Part shown: positions 36,901 through 51,900 of the stretch, piece by piece
Layout: every line of letters starts with the position of its first letter
Position numbering within the stretch: position 1 is the stretch's first letter
DNA from: Branchiostoma floridae
Taxonomy: Eukaryota; Chordata; Leptocardii; Amphioxiformes; Branchiostomatidae
Length of the DNA: 64,000 nucleotides
Reading direction: 5' to 3'
NCBI RefSeq assembly: GCF_000003815.2
Contig: NC_049981.1
Coordinates: 13,255,856-13,319,855 of the forward strand
Notes under the pieces: generated by a model
The model's database searches: none
Told to the model about the DNA's origin: nothing
Seen by the model: the letters and a program-made list of their open reading frames with translations, nothing else
Program-made: the position numbers and the translations under genes

Positions 36901-39900
36901 TTACTGTGTGTGAATAGTGTTCAGCACCAAGGACAGGTGTGTTTACCAGTGTGTAGACAGGGTGGGGACAGGCATGTTGTACCATGTATTGATGACTGAC
37001 TTGAAGTTTACACATAATGCTCTCATGTCATCATAGCCACTTTCATACATATCCTACATTTCCTATCCTTATAAATCAATAAACAATATACTACTACCGC
37101 ATGGAAGCGGGGTGTTATTATACACCACTTTTTTTACAGGGATTACTGTAAAACAGCAAAAACAGTGCCACCCCATGCCATACCTCTGTGCGTAGTGGAT
37201 GAGGTTGTTTGCTGTGTGGTTGACTATGAGGACAGCAGCCGCCCCTGGGGAGTACCCACTGAAGCTGATGATGTTGGCTGACTCAGAAACCTGGATGTCT
37301 ACAAAGATTCCTCCTACCTGAAAAATAAACGGTCCAATGTCAAGTTACTATGGACACACCAAAATAACAGACACACTGAAAACAAAGACTGTGTACACTG
37401 AGTCAATTACAAATACCAGATTCACCAATGATAGATTAACACCCTTACCTCATTAACAAGTTTGAGAAGTATTCCGTTGTTATCCTGATTGAACTGGAAG
37501 TTTTCGGTGGTGTCCTGGCCAGGGGGCGAGGCCGTCAGCTTTGCTCGCAACTTCTGAGACTTGGGCTTCGGCCAGAATGGTGTACACTATACAACGGACA
37601 GAATGCTTGTCACATGTCTAATTCCAAACCAATACTTTTGAAACCCATACTTTTCTAAATAGTCATGATTAGTTATGATTATACCACATATAAACTGTTA
37701 AGAAACATAAAAAATGTCAGACCTAAATTTACTATAGCACATTGCATAGATGCAAAATACTGTGTTATCCATACATTCAATCACTCACTCACTCACTAAC
37801 TCACTCACGAATGAACGAACGAACAAACTCACTCATGAACAAACGAACGAACGAACAAACAAACAAACAAACTCACTCACTCACTCACACACGAAGGAAC
37901 AAACGAACAAACAAACAAAGGAACAAACGAACGACTGTTACCTACCCCTATGTCAGGGATCCCAGGAGAAGTTTCATCAAATAAAGGATACTACTACAAC
38001 TACATTTGTACTACTATTCCTTCCATCTCTCCCTCCCCAGACCCTACCTTCCCTGCAGGTACATCCAGCCACTCCTGACCCTCCTCCTCCTGCACACTGA
38101 TGTCAAACTGTGCAGAAACAGGGCACAGTATTGTACTGTTACTCCAGAGCAACAGCACATATATGCATGTATCGTTAGTGCATACAATTGTTACTAGTAT
38201 TGTTTTTCAAAGGTGTATGATAACAAATAATGCCTATATTGTATACTGTAGAATAATTTTGTCTACATTGCATATTGTGGAACAAAGCCAATCAGATTGT
38301 AAGGGCATATCACAAGTCAACATACTATCAATCTAAAATTCTGTCTTGAGCTATACTTTACATTTTCACAAAGGTTTCATAATCTAAGATGGAGGATATA
38401 AAGCATAAGGTGTACCTCTGCATGGTTGACCAGTAGATAATGTGGAGTGAAGATGACTTGTTTGGTCAGACTGAAGTTACTTAGCTGGATCTTTACACCA
38501 ATCTGAGGGAATACATAGGCATAGCAAAATCAATAACAACTCTTGACATAGCTTGCCTTCAAAATTGGATGAAAACAGAGGTGTACAAGGGATTATTCTT
38601 TTACATACCATCTGCTTCTACTACCAAATAAAATTGACTAGTAGACATCAACAAAAAATTGAATAAACTTAGAAGTAGACTATGTGAATTCTGCATAAGG
38701 TACTAATTTTGGTGAAAAAGATGATGATTCTGCTTTAGTTACCTCGTAGTTGATGTCCGTACCCTTGGCAGCCTTACAGGTGATAGAGCCAGAACTGCCG
38801 ACTGTATCTACAGAGAACTTGTCGGACCACTCTGACTGGGAGTCCACTCGTAGGAGGGCCTGAAACATACAAGTCAAAGGTACAGCAGCCATCCTCTAAT
38901 AAAATGAGAGCACACATTGACAATGACTAATAGTACCCTGTGGCTTGCATGCAACTTCCTTGAGGATCCCCATCCACAGCAATGCTCACAACATTTGTTA
39001 CACTGTCTTGAATACTTCACATTTGTGACTGGTAAGTTTTGATAACAAACTTAGTACTGGGCATACATGTATGCTATTTTGATGCTAGCTTACCTTTTTC
39101 TTGGCAAAGAGGCTCTTTGGTTTGAACGAGAACAAGACGACATCTTGTTGGTTGGGAGGATGACTCATGACTGCAGTATCATCAGATGCCTGAAGCAGAA
39201 AATACTACACTTCAGTTTCCTTCTGCTGGGTTATTGACTAATTAGGCAAATCAGACATATTGTTAACATAGTGCATTCAGCACAAGGAAATAAACCTGTC
39301 CTTGGTGCTGAATAACACAACTACACACTTGCATGTCTAGTAGCCATTAAGTAACTTCTAGTGGACTTTAATTGCATGTAAAGTTGTCAATTATCATACA
39401 TAACAATATTTTCCTGTAGTTAAACAAAACAATTTCATCTTGTAGACTTAATAGCATCCCACACAATTCATAAATAGCAAGTTATGATGAAGCATTTGTC
39501 CCTAATATGCAAATAATTTTCAAGACCTTCTAATGATATATCATTAGAAAGCAGTATAAAGTGCAAAAGGTCTAAGCTTTTGATTGTTATGTTTTAGATA
39601 AGCATGACTACCACAAGGACTAGTCTGGAGATGCAGCAAGACAGACATGGACATTTTAGAAAGACACAGACAAAGACAAATGCTCTAATGCCGATGTCGA
39701 TGAGTTTGACAGAGAAGACTGACCTCTTCAGCAGCAAACTGTCAAGGTTGCGGACAGAAGTGAAGAAATAGACAGACATGCACAACAGTTCAAAGAGCAT
39801 TAACTGTAGTGCCTATACTATTGTATGACCAACACACATGGACAGTGATTTATTGTAATGTAGAAATGTATCTCTAAATATAAGAAAACACATACTATAC

Positions 39901-42900
39901 ATCCAATTTGATCTTAGTAGATTATCTTTACAATTTAGCTTTTTAACCTTCTTGTTTCAATATAAAATCATGTTGATTGAGATACATGTTGTACATTTCT
40001 GTGTGAGGATGTGTTTACTACATGATTGCATGAATCCATAGCATGAAAATGACTAACCATCCACAGTAGAAACAAATTAAGCACTATTGAGAATTATTTA
40101 ACATCCTTTGCATAAGTATCTATGTTTGATTACTTTACACTCAGAGTCTTACTACTGTAATAATTTTGCATGCTTTCTAGGCCCTGAGAAGTTGGCATGT
40201 ATGGGCTACCTTGTACTGTAAGGTCAGGCCAGTCTTGTTCACCATCCAGTATGGACAAAACACTGACAGGTCCAGGAACCCTTCTGTCTGAGACGCCAGC
40301 ATGCCCAGGTCCTGACAACATAACATCAAACATCAGTCAATATCTAAACTGTATTACAAGACAACAAATACATCTCTGAAAGTTTCCAGTAATTCATACC
40401 AAAGCCTTCATCCAGTATGAATGACCTATGTGAATCAGCAATTGTTGAAGGGTCCATAGGTTTACACCACCCTGACTTTGACCAATAAAAGAAAAGCAAT
40501 CATCCTCAACTGTGGTAAAGCAGGATGCTTTTTTATCAATGCATGTACATGTATGTAGCATGCAATGCGGTGTTGTTCTTGCCGGGGCACGTTTATGGCC
40601 AAACAGACGTCTACACCACACAGACACGACCAGTAGCTGGCGTCATGTGTCCCGAAGTCACTGATAGTGTATTACTTTTTTGTATCAAATATACAATGTT
40701 TAAAATGTAGTATGTATTAAGGAATACAAACCAGAGTGTATTTCTGCTGGCCTTCATACCCCTCAAATGTGCAGACAGACAACTCTTGCATGTTGTTACT
40801 GATGTTTAACTTTCCAACCCATTCTTTTCCCAGGTAGTTCTTCACCTGCAGGAAAAGTTTAAAACACTTTTAAGTAAGCTTTGAATATCTTACATACAAC
40901 TCTTACATACATAAATCCTAAATCTGACTGGTTACAAAAGGATCATAGTTTCACATTCATGCAAATAAGTAGAAACACAAATGCAAGGGTAAATTGGACT
41001 AGGGACTGTATCTAATGTCCCAAATATGCAAATCCATGCACTAACCTGTATCTCCATGACAGTTTCAGTGGTGCTGTAAGTATAGAGGGGACAGTGAAGC
41101 CCCGGCCCTAGCCCCGCCTCCTCAGCTGCACCCTGCATGAATAAACATCATAGATGTCAATCACTATGTGGAACTTGGAAACATTGCCCTGTCTTTGATC
41201 GTGGTGATGTTCAAATCATACCTGAAGATTATAATTTTGACTGATGGTCTATTGCTATCTTAAGTAGGCAGTGTTAGCAAAAAAACTCACTTCAAAATCA
41301 ACTCTTTTCTTCTTTCTTTGATATTCCCAAAATTAGAATGCATGAGCAACTAAACAAATTATACAGACTAGTTGGCATGGCACATGCACAGTGACTGTAG
41401 CTTTGTCAAACAGTTAACGTATATTCTTTTGTCATATCAGAGAAATCTTTATTGCCATGCCCTCACTCGTTTTTTAGCTGTATTCACCATACAAACAAAA
41501 CAGAGTCTGTGCACATAGGACCACTTACCTTTTCACCCTATAGGGACAGCATTGTGGAACAACACACAGACACACAAACACAGATACAGAGGTCACAATG
41601 ATTGTCACAATACAGAGGACAAAGAGCAATAAAAATCACTAGTAACAGCTGTGCAAGATATTCAAAAGTGAAAAGATGATGATGATGATAAAGGAAAGGC
41701 ATCAATGTTCCTGATGATGACAATGATGTTGAATAAACAGATGATGATCAATGTTTGTCGATACAAAGTCACAGACAATATTCATCTTCACCTCATGCTC
41801 TTCCAAACAAAAACACAAGACAGGTAAATTCTACATGGGTTGAGTTTGAAAATGAATGACAAGGATACATGTATATGTACTGACATATCTTTTCATTGAA
41901 ACCAACTCAGAAGAATTATACTATGTGCATGTGTTGTATGTATGACTGCTGGAAATGAAAATCTACAGCAAAGAAGACATTGAGAGACCATTACATTCCT
42001 TTGACTGTGAAGAAGTTCTAAGACAAGAAAATTATCTCTGAGGGTGTTCTAGAAGAGTAATTGATACCAACACAAACAGACAGATAGATTCTACACTGAT
42101 GTCTGGTTCTACCTGCATGAGATAGTAGAGTGGGTAAGGCAGTCTGTTGTGTAGGACTGCGGTGGGCCTCAGGTGCAGTACAAAGCAGGGGGCGCTAACA
42201 GCCGTCCCTTCCACCCACGATAGGTCATCCTTCACTGCCTCCACCTGAACAGGAATAGCCAACATTTCATCTATTTGTTTCTTTGTTCACCTGTTCATTC
42301 ATTCGCTAATTGTTTGTTAATTTGTCTGTCCATTTATCAACAAAACTTACTTGTATATGTGGTACAAACATACAAGCAGCAGACATTTCCTTGTCAACAT
42401 AGTAATGATAGCTACATAGTGTCAAATTACATTCTGTTGATACCAATTTGTCTTCAGTTTAGGTTCCTATTACAAAAATACTGCTGTCATTTGCCAGTTG
42501 CTGCACAATAAATATAATGGTTAATGTTCCTTACACTTGTGTAGAAAGTTGGGTTCCCTGGGTTATCAGGCAGACATTGCAGGGTGGACCTGATTTTCTG
42601 ATGGGAAGTCAGCCCCTCTCTCCAGGGAATACTGGTACTGGATACCTGGTACCTGCAGGGAAAATAAGGGTAGAGGTAAAGGTCCCATAATCATTTTGAG
42701 GCTGTAACGGCAGTGGGTTGTTTACTAAGTCTTGTGCATGGTATTGAATAACAGAGCCGATCCTTAGGAGCTGTTGTCCTTCAGAGGAATCATCGTACAA
42801 AACATAAGTTTTGGTTTAACACTAAGCTACAATCAAATGTCCTACATGTTATAGTACACAATCACTGCAAAAGATTCACTTCCATAACTGATAATTTCTT

Positions 42901-45900
42901 TGTACATAAGCAATCCTAATTTCAGCACCAAGGACAGACCCATGAGTATTCTTCCTTGGTTGTAGGTATACTTCTGACAACATAAAGGCTGCCTTACCCC
43001 ATGCCCATAGGCCTGCAGTAGATTTCACTCCTGTAGGCCACAGTCAAGGGTACGCTGAACTCTGACCTGGGCTGGATCGTACCAAGTGACACCAGTTGAT
43101 TGGAGTCATCCCTGTACAAGAGCTCCATAGCAACTGGAAAGTCATTGTATACCTGGAAAAGTAACACCCAATCTCACATTTACAACTTGTATTAACTGAT
43201 TAATGCCTAAAATAATGGTCTTGAAGTGAGAAGAGCACAGGGAGCTATAGTCTTTTTAATACTTCTTTTTAACAGTGGGAAATATTTTGCGTTTGCCGCC
43301 AAATGTTGGCTTGCTAGTTTGCATCTTTGGCCATAATCAATTAATCAATTTCACCTGCAATGGTGACCTGAAGGTGATAGTCTTGGACCCATCAGAGGCA
43401 TTGATCTGACACACGATGGACATCACTGCTTTGTTCTCTGTCAGACTGACATTGTACAGTCTCCTGCCTGCCTTGTAGATAGGGATGTCCTTCAGTTCAT
43501 CATAGCCCTGAACCTGAGTACAAGGAACAATACACCAACATTAACAAATGTTAACTCAGCCCAGACAACAATAACATCAAATTACAGTCACATGACAAAA
43601 GTTAGTGGGTCATTATTCCTGAGGAAGGTTGAGGGATCAGTTGAAAATTGTGTATTTTTGCAATCATGATGGTTTGATTGATTAATTCAGTCATTATCTA
43701 CTGTTGAAGAGAAAGTATAAGATTCAAACATGCATAATACATCCACAGTAACTGAAGACTGGAAGACTAAATGCAGAGGACTTGGAAACCTTACCTGAAC
43801 AGAAACTGTGTGTCTGATAATGTTGTCTTGTTTGGCTAAGAAGGACTTCTTCATCCCGCTGTCAACTCCTCTTCTTGCTTCCATGTACAGGGTTTGGCTG
43901 TCCGCAAGGCGGTTCCCTGCAGGCTGCATCGCTGATGCTACAAGCTGGACATATAACGGATGTTATTCTACTTGTATGTTATAGAGTAGCCAGAGTCATT
44001 GCATTCATTACATATTGTGCCTGCATGTGTAGTTTATACAATAAGATTTCTAGCAACATTTCTTCACTATCTTTGACAAAAAGGTTAAGCATGTTTCTGG
44101 GTGTGTGTCTCAATAACTTGGATTGGTCATTATGATATTTGGTATGCTAGTAGGGTTGGTGAAATGAAGGAACAATTAGATGGATCCCCTAGCTGTTTTC
44201 TATCATGTAGCTGCAGTAAAACTTCCTGTTTTGATATCAGAAAGGAACAGTTTTCCTTTTGTACGTGTAACTGTGACATAGCATAGTGTAGAACACTTTA
44301 ACCTCCTGTCTTACCTGCAGAGTGGGCCCTGGGTGGATGGTTACATTGCACCCCATCTGTAACAAGAGATAAAAATGCCTGATGTGCTGTTATGACATTA
44401 CACAGACTATAAAGGCTTTAAGAGAGCATACTTTTGGTTACACACCCAATAACTCATACTGGCCTGCTTCTATATGAATGTACATGTCACAAAATAACTG
44501 CCAGCATTGAGTTACATTATTAGATAAGTGCTATTAACATAGATTTAACATTTAAAAGATTAAGAAAGTTTTGCTGACGTAGACTTATGAATTCTCTGAT
44601 CAAGTTGAGGATAAAATCATTCATAACGTAATTCAAGTTTGCTTAATCACACCGTACAAGGTTGTACATGTATAAAAGAGCATAAAATAACCTAATGTAA
44701 CATATCAATACAATTTATGGTGTTCGCATGAAATTCAATATCATGATGCTTTACCTCATTTTTCACCATGAAGGGAGAATGCATCTCTTCCTCACTGACT
44801 TTAGGTGACGTATCATACACAGCCTCACTGAAGGCCTGCAACAAACAGTTCAGTGTTGTGATAAATGTAGGACAACTCATATCTTTTGTTTATATCATAT
44901 GATATCATATGATATCAATTTTCAAATTGCATTGTATTGTATCCTATTGTATCATGCCATATAATACCTGGTCCAATATACTATATTTCATTCATTTGGC
45001 AATACACCAGATAGAAATTTAAGTGGATAGAAATAATTTTGCGAATGACAAGAGTTCAAGTCCTTACCTTCCCCATGTTGGTCAGCAGGGTTAGGAGAGC
45101 TTTACTGAAAACTATGTTCATGACATCACTGGACTTGACATTGATTGACATGGTGGGCGGAGCTGAGGGGATGACCTCCAAGTCTGCCTCTCCTTGTGGA
45201 GAGGTCAGCGGGCTGGCATCGTCCTCAACATTCTTGGTGACCTTTCAAAAATAGACAAGATTCATGTACAAAATGTATTGTTAGTTAAAATAAAAATGTG
45301 CCTATTGTGAAGAGCAAAGAAAACATTTGGCCATTGAAAGATGACTACAAGACTGACCTCTGCACTTAGTTCCCAAGGTCGTCGTTTTCCACCATCTTCC
45401 ACAGGCTCGAGGAGTGGCTCCCACACGGTCAGTGAGTCATTGTAGTACGCAACCTCCATGTTCAACTCTGCTGTTACATGCAGCTGTGGGAAGCACATTT
45501 GAAGAGTTAGAATGACATTTTGTAGACAGCTGCAGTTTTACATATAACCCAATGGAAAGCATGTAGTGAAGCTATTTGAATCTAAAATCACTCCATCTGT
45601 AACTATTACAGTAACTGTTACTGTCTAAGGTAGGATTCTCCTGACCTTTCCAGACCAGTCCTTGACCTCAGAATAAAAGCTAGCCTCCAGCACCAACATG
45701 GGGACAGTTCTGCTGCCCACACTGGCCTCCAGTTTCACCAGCAGACTGGGAACCTTCATCAGCAACTGTACAGGATCAAACACATCATATTAGTTTTGTG
45801 TGTTAACCCTAATTCATCTTAGTCTGTTGGGTAACCAATATTCATTGTTTTCAAAGATTATTTAGGGATATCAAGTTGATGGAAAGTGCAATATTTTGAA

Positions 45901-48900
45901 AATAACTGCAATGTTTTGAATGTATTGCAATTGTTAAACATCCATTGACATAATGACATCCCTAGCGTCCCTGTTTTCGAAATCAACGGTTATAGGTTAC
46001 CCCACCAACAAAGCTGAACATGCATTACTGCACAGCACAAAAAACATTATAAAATCTCTTTTAAATGCACTGAACATAAAGATACAAAAAAACATGATAA
46101 GAATGTACTTACCTCATTGAACACATTGGCATTGACAAAAATTGTGTTCTTCTACCAAAATTCTGTAGAATCCCTTAGAATTCATTTTTACCAAAGCCTA
46201 ATAAAAATAATTTTTCTGTACCTGTTCTCCTGTGCTGGGCATGTCAATCATCTCCAGTGCAGGGACTGCTGCTACATCAGCGATGGCAGCTACGCATTAA
46301 AAAGACAAGAGTAAAGTGTTCACAAGACTTAAAACACATTGTCATTCAAAATCCTTTAAACTTGGTAAAAGCCTGCTCATATCACTTGCATTAGAGAAAA
46401 ATCCAAGTCTAAAACATTTTCAGAAATCATGTTATACATTGAGGTATGTATTTAAAATTCTTTGTAATACAATATATTTGTGAGGGCCTGGTTATGTACA
46501 CACTGCACACACAAAAAAGGTACCATGGCTTTAATGCCAAATTTAATGTTGAAGACTTCATGTCCTACCTGGTTGAAGGAACCAGAAGTTGCACTCCTTC
46601 AGACTCTTGATACACCACAGGTCAACTGGAACTGCAGAGGTCTTCTTTCCATTCTCATCAGCCTGGGATTTTTACAGACACCTCAAGTCAGTACAAACCG
46701 TTGGAAGACACTGCAGTGTACAATTTGCTTCATTCCAAATGTAGCCAAAGGGTAAAGAATACAAAAAATAAAACCTGTACTACTGGATAAATATGAAAAC
46801 AGGTATCGAAAATAGGCGCCTTTGATTCAGGATGTGTCACCTTTATCAATATTCAGCAGCTTGAAACAGAATGCCTGACTTTTTTGACTGTGCAGCTTAT
46901 TCAGGAGATTTGATAACAAAGATAGTACATCAAGAGTTGAAGCAAATCCTTTTCCAGCCGTATCCTCAATGTCTGGAGACTTTTTATAGTACTATGGCAG
47001 TTGGTGTAATTCTGAGAGTTGCTGTTACTGATCAAATCGTTTCTGATGCATATCAGGAACAAATGGAACTGACCTGTTGCGGCGTGAGTGATGCAGTGAT
47101 GGCTGTGATGGTCCTGATGATGGGAGGAGAGATGGTCAGCTCCAGGTCACTAGTGGTGATGTCAATGTGCATGCCCTGTCCCTGGGGGGTCTTACTGTGG
47201 AGGGACACGAAGCAGGGGTGCAGGATCTGGGCAGAGGAGAGAACACTGGTGAGTATATCAGCATCATTCTCATCATCATTATTCTCATCATCGTCATCAT
47301 CAGTGCAGAATGCAATGATGTAGCTAAATCAAACTTTCAACCTTCTTTAGAACACAAAAAGTCAAAATGACGGACAAATACCAAATTATTAGCCTGTCAG
47401 TGATTAAATCTCGTTTATAGCAGCCCGCCCATTATCCGCTGGCCTCCTACAAAAATGTAGTTACAGCCCTGGACAGCGGAGTTTGCGTTACACAGACTAC
47501 CAAATTATGTTTCACCAAAAATATGAACATTTATCATTATGATGTACAATAAGCCAACTAGAATCCAGAAAATTAGACCACAACTTGCAATGTATAATAT
47601 TTGTACAACATGTATAGCTATGAAAGATTACTATTTTAACAGCAATTGTTGTTATTAATAAAAATAGAATAAAATAAATGATAAAATAATTATTGTACAT
47701 ACAAAATGTATACATAAAAATGTAAATCTTAAGGAATGGTGACTTACATTCATATTTTTGCCTTTTCTCTTGCTCTTCTCAAAAGGACAGGAAACGATCT
47801 GCAGATCCTTCACACTCCCGGCCATCATCTGGAACTCTGGAGTAATCTTCATCTGGAAGTGAACTTCCGTCTGAAATTTGAAACATACAGAATGTCAACT
47901 TCCATAATATATAACCTTCTTCCAGCAGATGCAGCCTTTTGGTATCAAATTTGTATTTGTTATTGGTTTAGATTAGAAGGAAAAAGGTTAAAGGGATGTT
48001 AAGATCCATCTGGTAAATATTTCATTCCGTTTCATTCAATTACCGGCAAATTTTGGTTGTTGGATTTTTTATGTCAGTGAATTAATCATATGACTTTGTG
48101 TAAGGTTTCATAACCTACAAAATGTAGTTGCATAGAGATTTGGTTTATTTATTATTTGATAGATCAATATTCCTGAATTGCAACACTTTGATTGAGATGG
48201 CATCTGTAAAAATATAAATCAAAAAGTTGCAACATAAACTATAGGCATATGGAATGTGGGTGGTTTGCCAATGAGTTCATTTGCCTCTTGCCTAAGTGCT
48301 TATGCCAGCTGCTGGCCCCTTACTACTCTTATTATGGCTTGCCAATTCTCTTCTTTGGTTGTGTGTCTTCTACTCTAGTCTAGAGTTTCCAAAATTTTCA
48401 AATTAAAGATTTTTAAAAACAACTGTTACATTTTCCAAAACATGTGTCAGGGTTATAAACAAGCACCACTTTTTCCTTAGCCCCAAAGCTATCTGCCATC
48501 CAAATAAAATGACTATAGCATGTGGAACAAACAAACACAAGTGCCTCTACAGTAAAAAAGAAACCTGCTAGTGACAGGGCACCTTGTTCAAACTTATTTG
48601 TGGATACCTACCATTTGTAACACCTTATACTCAAAGCCAGCAAAGCCACCTGATCATGCTATAATGCTGTTGACACCAAGTTATGCTGACCACAAACAAA
48701 ACCACCCACAAACCACCATCACTTAACAGGGTTGGACAAGTTTTCTAAAATTCATTTGTCCTATCGGGCAAGCACATAAAAAATTTACTTGCCCGAACCA
48801 ATTTTTCACTTGCCCAAAATTCAAATGTCACTGTTACAACTAATACTAGTATATGCATTTTCACTTCCAGCAATGGAATTCTCTGTTGACCATTGCTTGA

Positions 48901-51900
48901 TGTCATGACAGTAAAAAGTAACAAGTTATCATCAAAATTGCACTCAATCAATGGAAGAATGTAACTTGCCCGATCGGGCAAGTGGTGTAGGTCATTCCTT
49001 GCCCGAACAGCACTTTCACTTGCCCGGGACAATAGGGCTAGTGGACTTGTCCAACCCTGCTTAAGATTTGCATAATGTTGCATGTGAATGATTAAACCAT
49101 TCACAGATGACAGATTTCATTTTGCTGAGAATCAGAGTGAATTTGCAGCAATGCTTTTACTAATTGCGGGATTCTGCCAAACAGAACACATCGTACCTCC
49201 TCCATGTCTGCCACTGTTGTTGTACCAGGAGGCTGACTGATCAAGACTGTCTATAGACCACACAATAAGGGGATCAAAGCAACAGTACTCTTGCACAAAA
49301 TATCACAAAAGGTTTACAAACACAAGCAAATAGTTTTATTGGGTAGTAAGACAGAAGGACTACCAAAATGGTAGAAAGAACTTCGACTTTATAACTTTGC
49401 CATCCTAGTATTGTCCTTGTCACTATAAGACAGAAATGAAAATGCAGGACCATCAGTTACTGATGTACTGTTTGTACATATTTACTTACATCCAACACCA
49501 GTGCTGGTTGGTCCTTAGTCTTGGAGTCTGCAATGAGGATGATTTCGGGGCGTCCCATCTTCAAGTTCAACTCAAGGTCAGACTCAGGGGCATCCGGCTT
49601 AGTGGAGACTTCAGCAAGGGAACCTAGTGAATTACAAAATGAACTGTTAGAGAATGACTTTATGCAAGCTAGCCTTATGCATATGCCTGTTAAAGTCCAA
49701 TTTGATAGTCCACCTTGGCCTTGTCAGCAGGCACAACCAGATGTAAGTTAGTGATAATGATTGTTTGCCTGTTTGTATTTGTTTGTTTTGCATACCTGGC
49801 AAACCACCTCATGGCATAACACACCAGGTTTGTATTGAAGAGTACAACCATCAACGGTTAGTATTGTCTGTGTTATGAACCTTGAACCCAACATGTATTA
49901 TTGAGATACAGTTTTTTCTACCTGCAGCAATCTCTTCAAACAGTGTTTCTGCAGTCAGCTCATCTATGTCTGAAGCAGAAGTTCATCATTTCATTACATA
50001 GCATTCCATGTTAACAGTGACAATTTCAAAACTACATACACTTTGAAAGTTCATCTGAAATGGTGGTTAAAAATGTACAAACTGACCTTGGTTCTAACAC
50101 AACCATGTACTAAGCATACTGAATTTTCTGCTGTTTGTTTCTTCAGGTTCAAAGTAATAAGCATCCATCAGGACATGTTACTTTGTGGACTATGTCATGA
50201 TGACACCATTGTTCCTACATGTAGCACTTATGACTACATTTTTAGTTGTGTACAACAGCAAAATATAAATAACATCTTTAAAGTTAATAGCATACAAGGT
50301 TATGTGACAAATTGGTGGACCCTTTGATAGCCTATAGGTTCAAACAAAGGATGACATGTCATTTTTTTTATTATAGTGTATAGCAGCTGCCTTTTTTAAT
50401 CTTGACTGTGAAATTTGAGAGGGATGAGTCAAAGCATACTTACTGTACAATTCTGTGAGTATTCTAATACACCAATTCCCCCTTACTGCCACTAGGCAAT
50501 ATCCACATAACTGCAGACTCATATTACGACAAACAAACACACCAACTAATTACAATACCACTATTTTTACAGAGGTAAAAATGTATAAAATGTATTTTTG
50601 GTACCAACTGTTATTGCAGTACATTACCTGGTTTTGACTGAGCAGGCAGTGTTTTGGTTCCAGTTTGTGGAAGCCCCTTCTGGAAGAAGTCTGCTACAGA
50701 CAGTATATACTCCAGACAGACACACAGGTAGATCTGTTCCACACACACATCAACTGTGGAAAGGTAAAAAGTTAACGTCCATCAAGTACCAAGTTGTGTA
50801 TAGGCTGTAGAGTATTGCATCAACTGTACATGAAGCAGGCACTCACTTTCCTCACTCTTATTTATTTGGTGGTTGCAGCAAATGACTAGGCGTTATGACA
50901 CCATATGGGGGTCATCAACTATATTATGATATGGTCTACACAAACTGATTCATGCCCCTTTGCCTGATTTTCTCCAGTCAATCTGGTTGAGGTGGGTCAT
51001 CAGCCCTTAACTGTTATATCACATACCATTAGACTGAAACAAAATGTCTTTAAAGCCAGGTTTGTTTTTTCATTAGTACACAGCCTTCAGCACCAAGGAC
51101 AGGTCTATACCCTCATGGTTAGAAATCCATGTTCAATATCTACTATGACCAACTAGACTTCAGAATTGTGGGTTGCTTTATGATGTGATAACTTACTTTT
51201 CTTGTTGAGCTTGTTGTCCTGGACAAAGTCAACACTGACCATGGAGTTGCTTCCTTGTGAAGCTCGTTGAAACATCCTGTAAGATTATTAAAATGATTAA
51301 CACTTTCACAGCTTTGTGGAATTGCAAACAGACTGTTTTATTATTAAGTACTTCCAATGTATGCATATAGAAATCTACACATTACATTTGCAAACAGTAC
51401 ATAAAGCTATTCAACAGTACCTGTTACAGAAAGCAATAAAAGGTACAACATAGTGTACAAAGATATTTTCGTGTACAATGATATATTTTACCAGAATCTA
51501 CACCAAGTAGAAAGACAATGGATTTAGGGGGGCTTGGGTTCACCAATGCCTTGCCTTAAGTTAGAGTACAACTTTTTCTTTTTTCATTCCAAGTATTTAC
51601 AAATGTAACGTTATATTCTTGGTTGTTTGTTCTCCCAAAGTCTACAGCAACAATTTCTTTTGGCATTTTCATTGTTTCAATGGACCCATTTCTTTTGCAA
51701 GAAGCGCAGAATATTCTACAAGGAACTCTACTTTTCTAGAAGCATTCATTGACTAATTTATAAAAAAAGGGTGAGTTTAAAGCAAACATCAGTCTTAGTG
51801 TTGTGTACATGTAGTAACATTGTCATTACTATCAAATTGAATGCAAAAGACAGATTCTTACCTGAAATAGGGAAAATGACTTTTTACATCATGGAACTCA

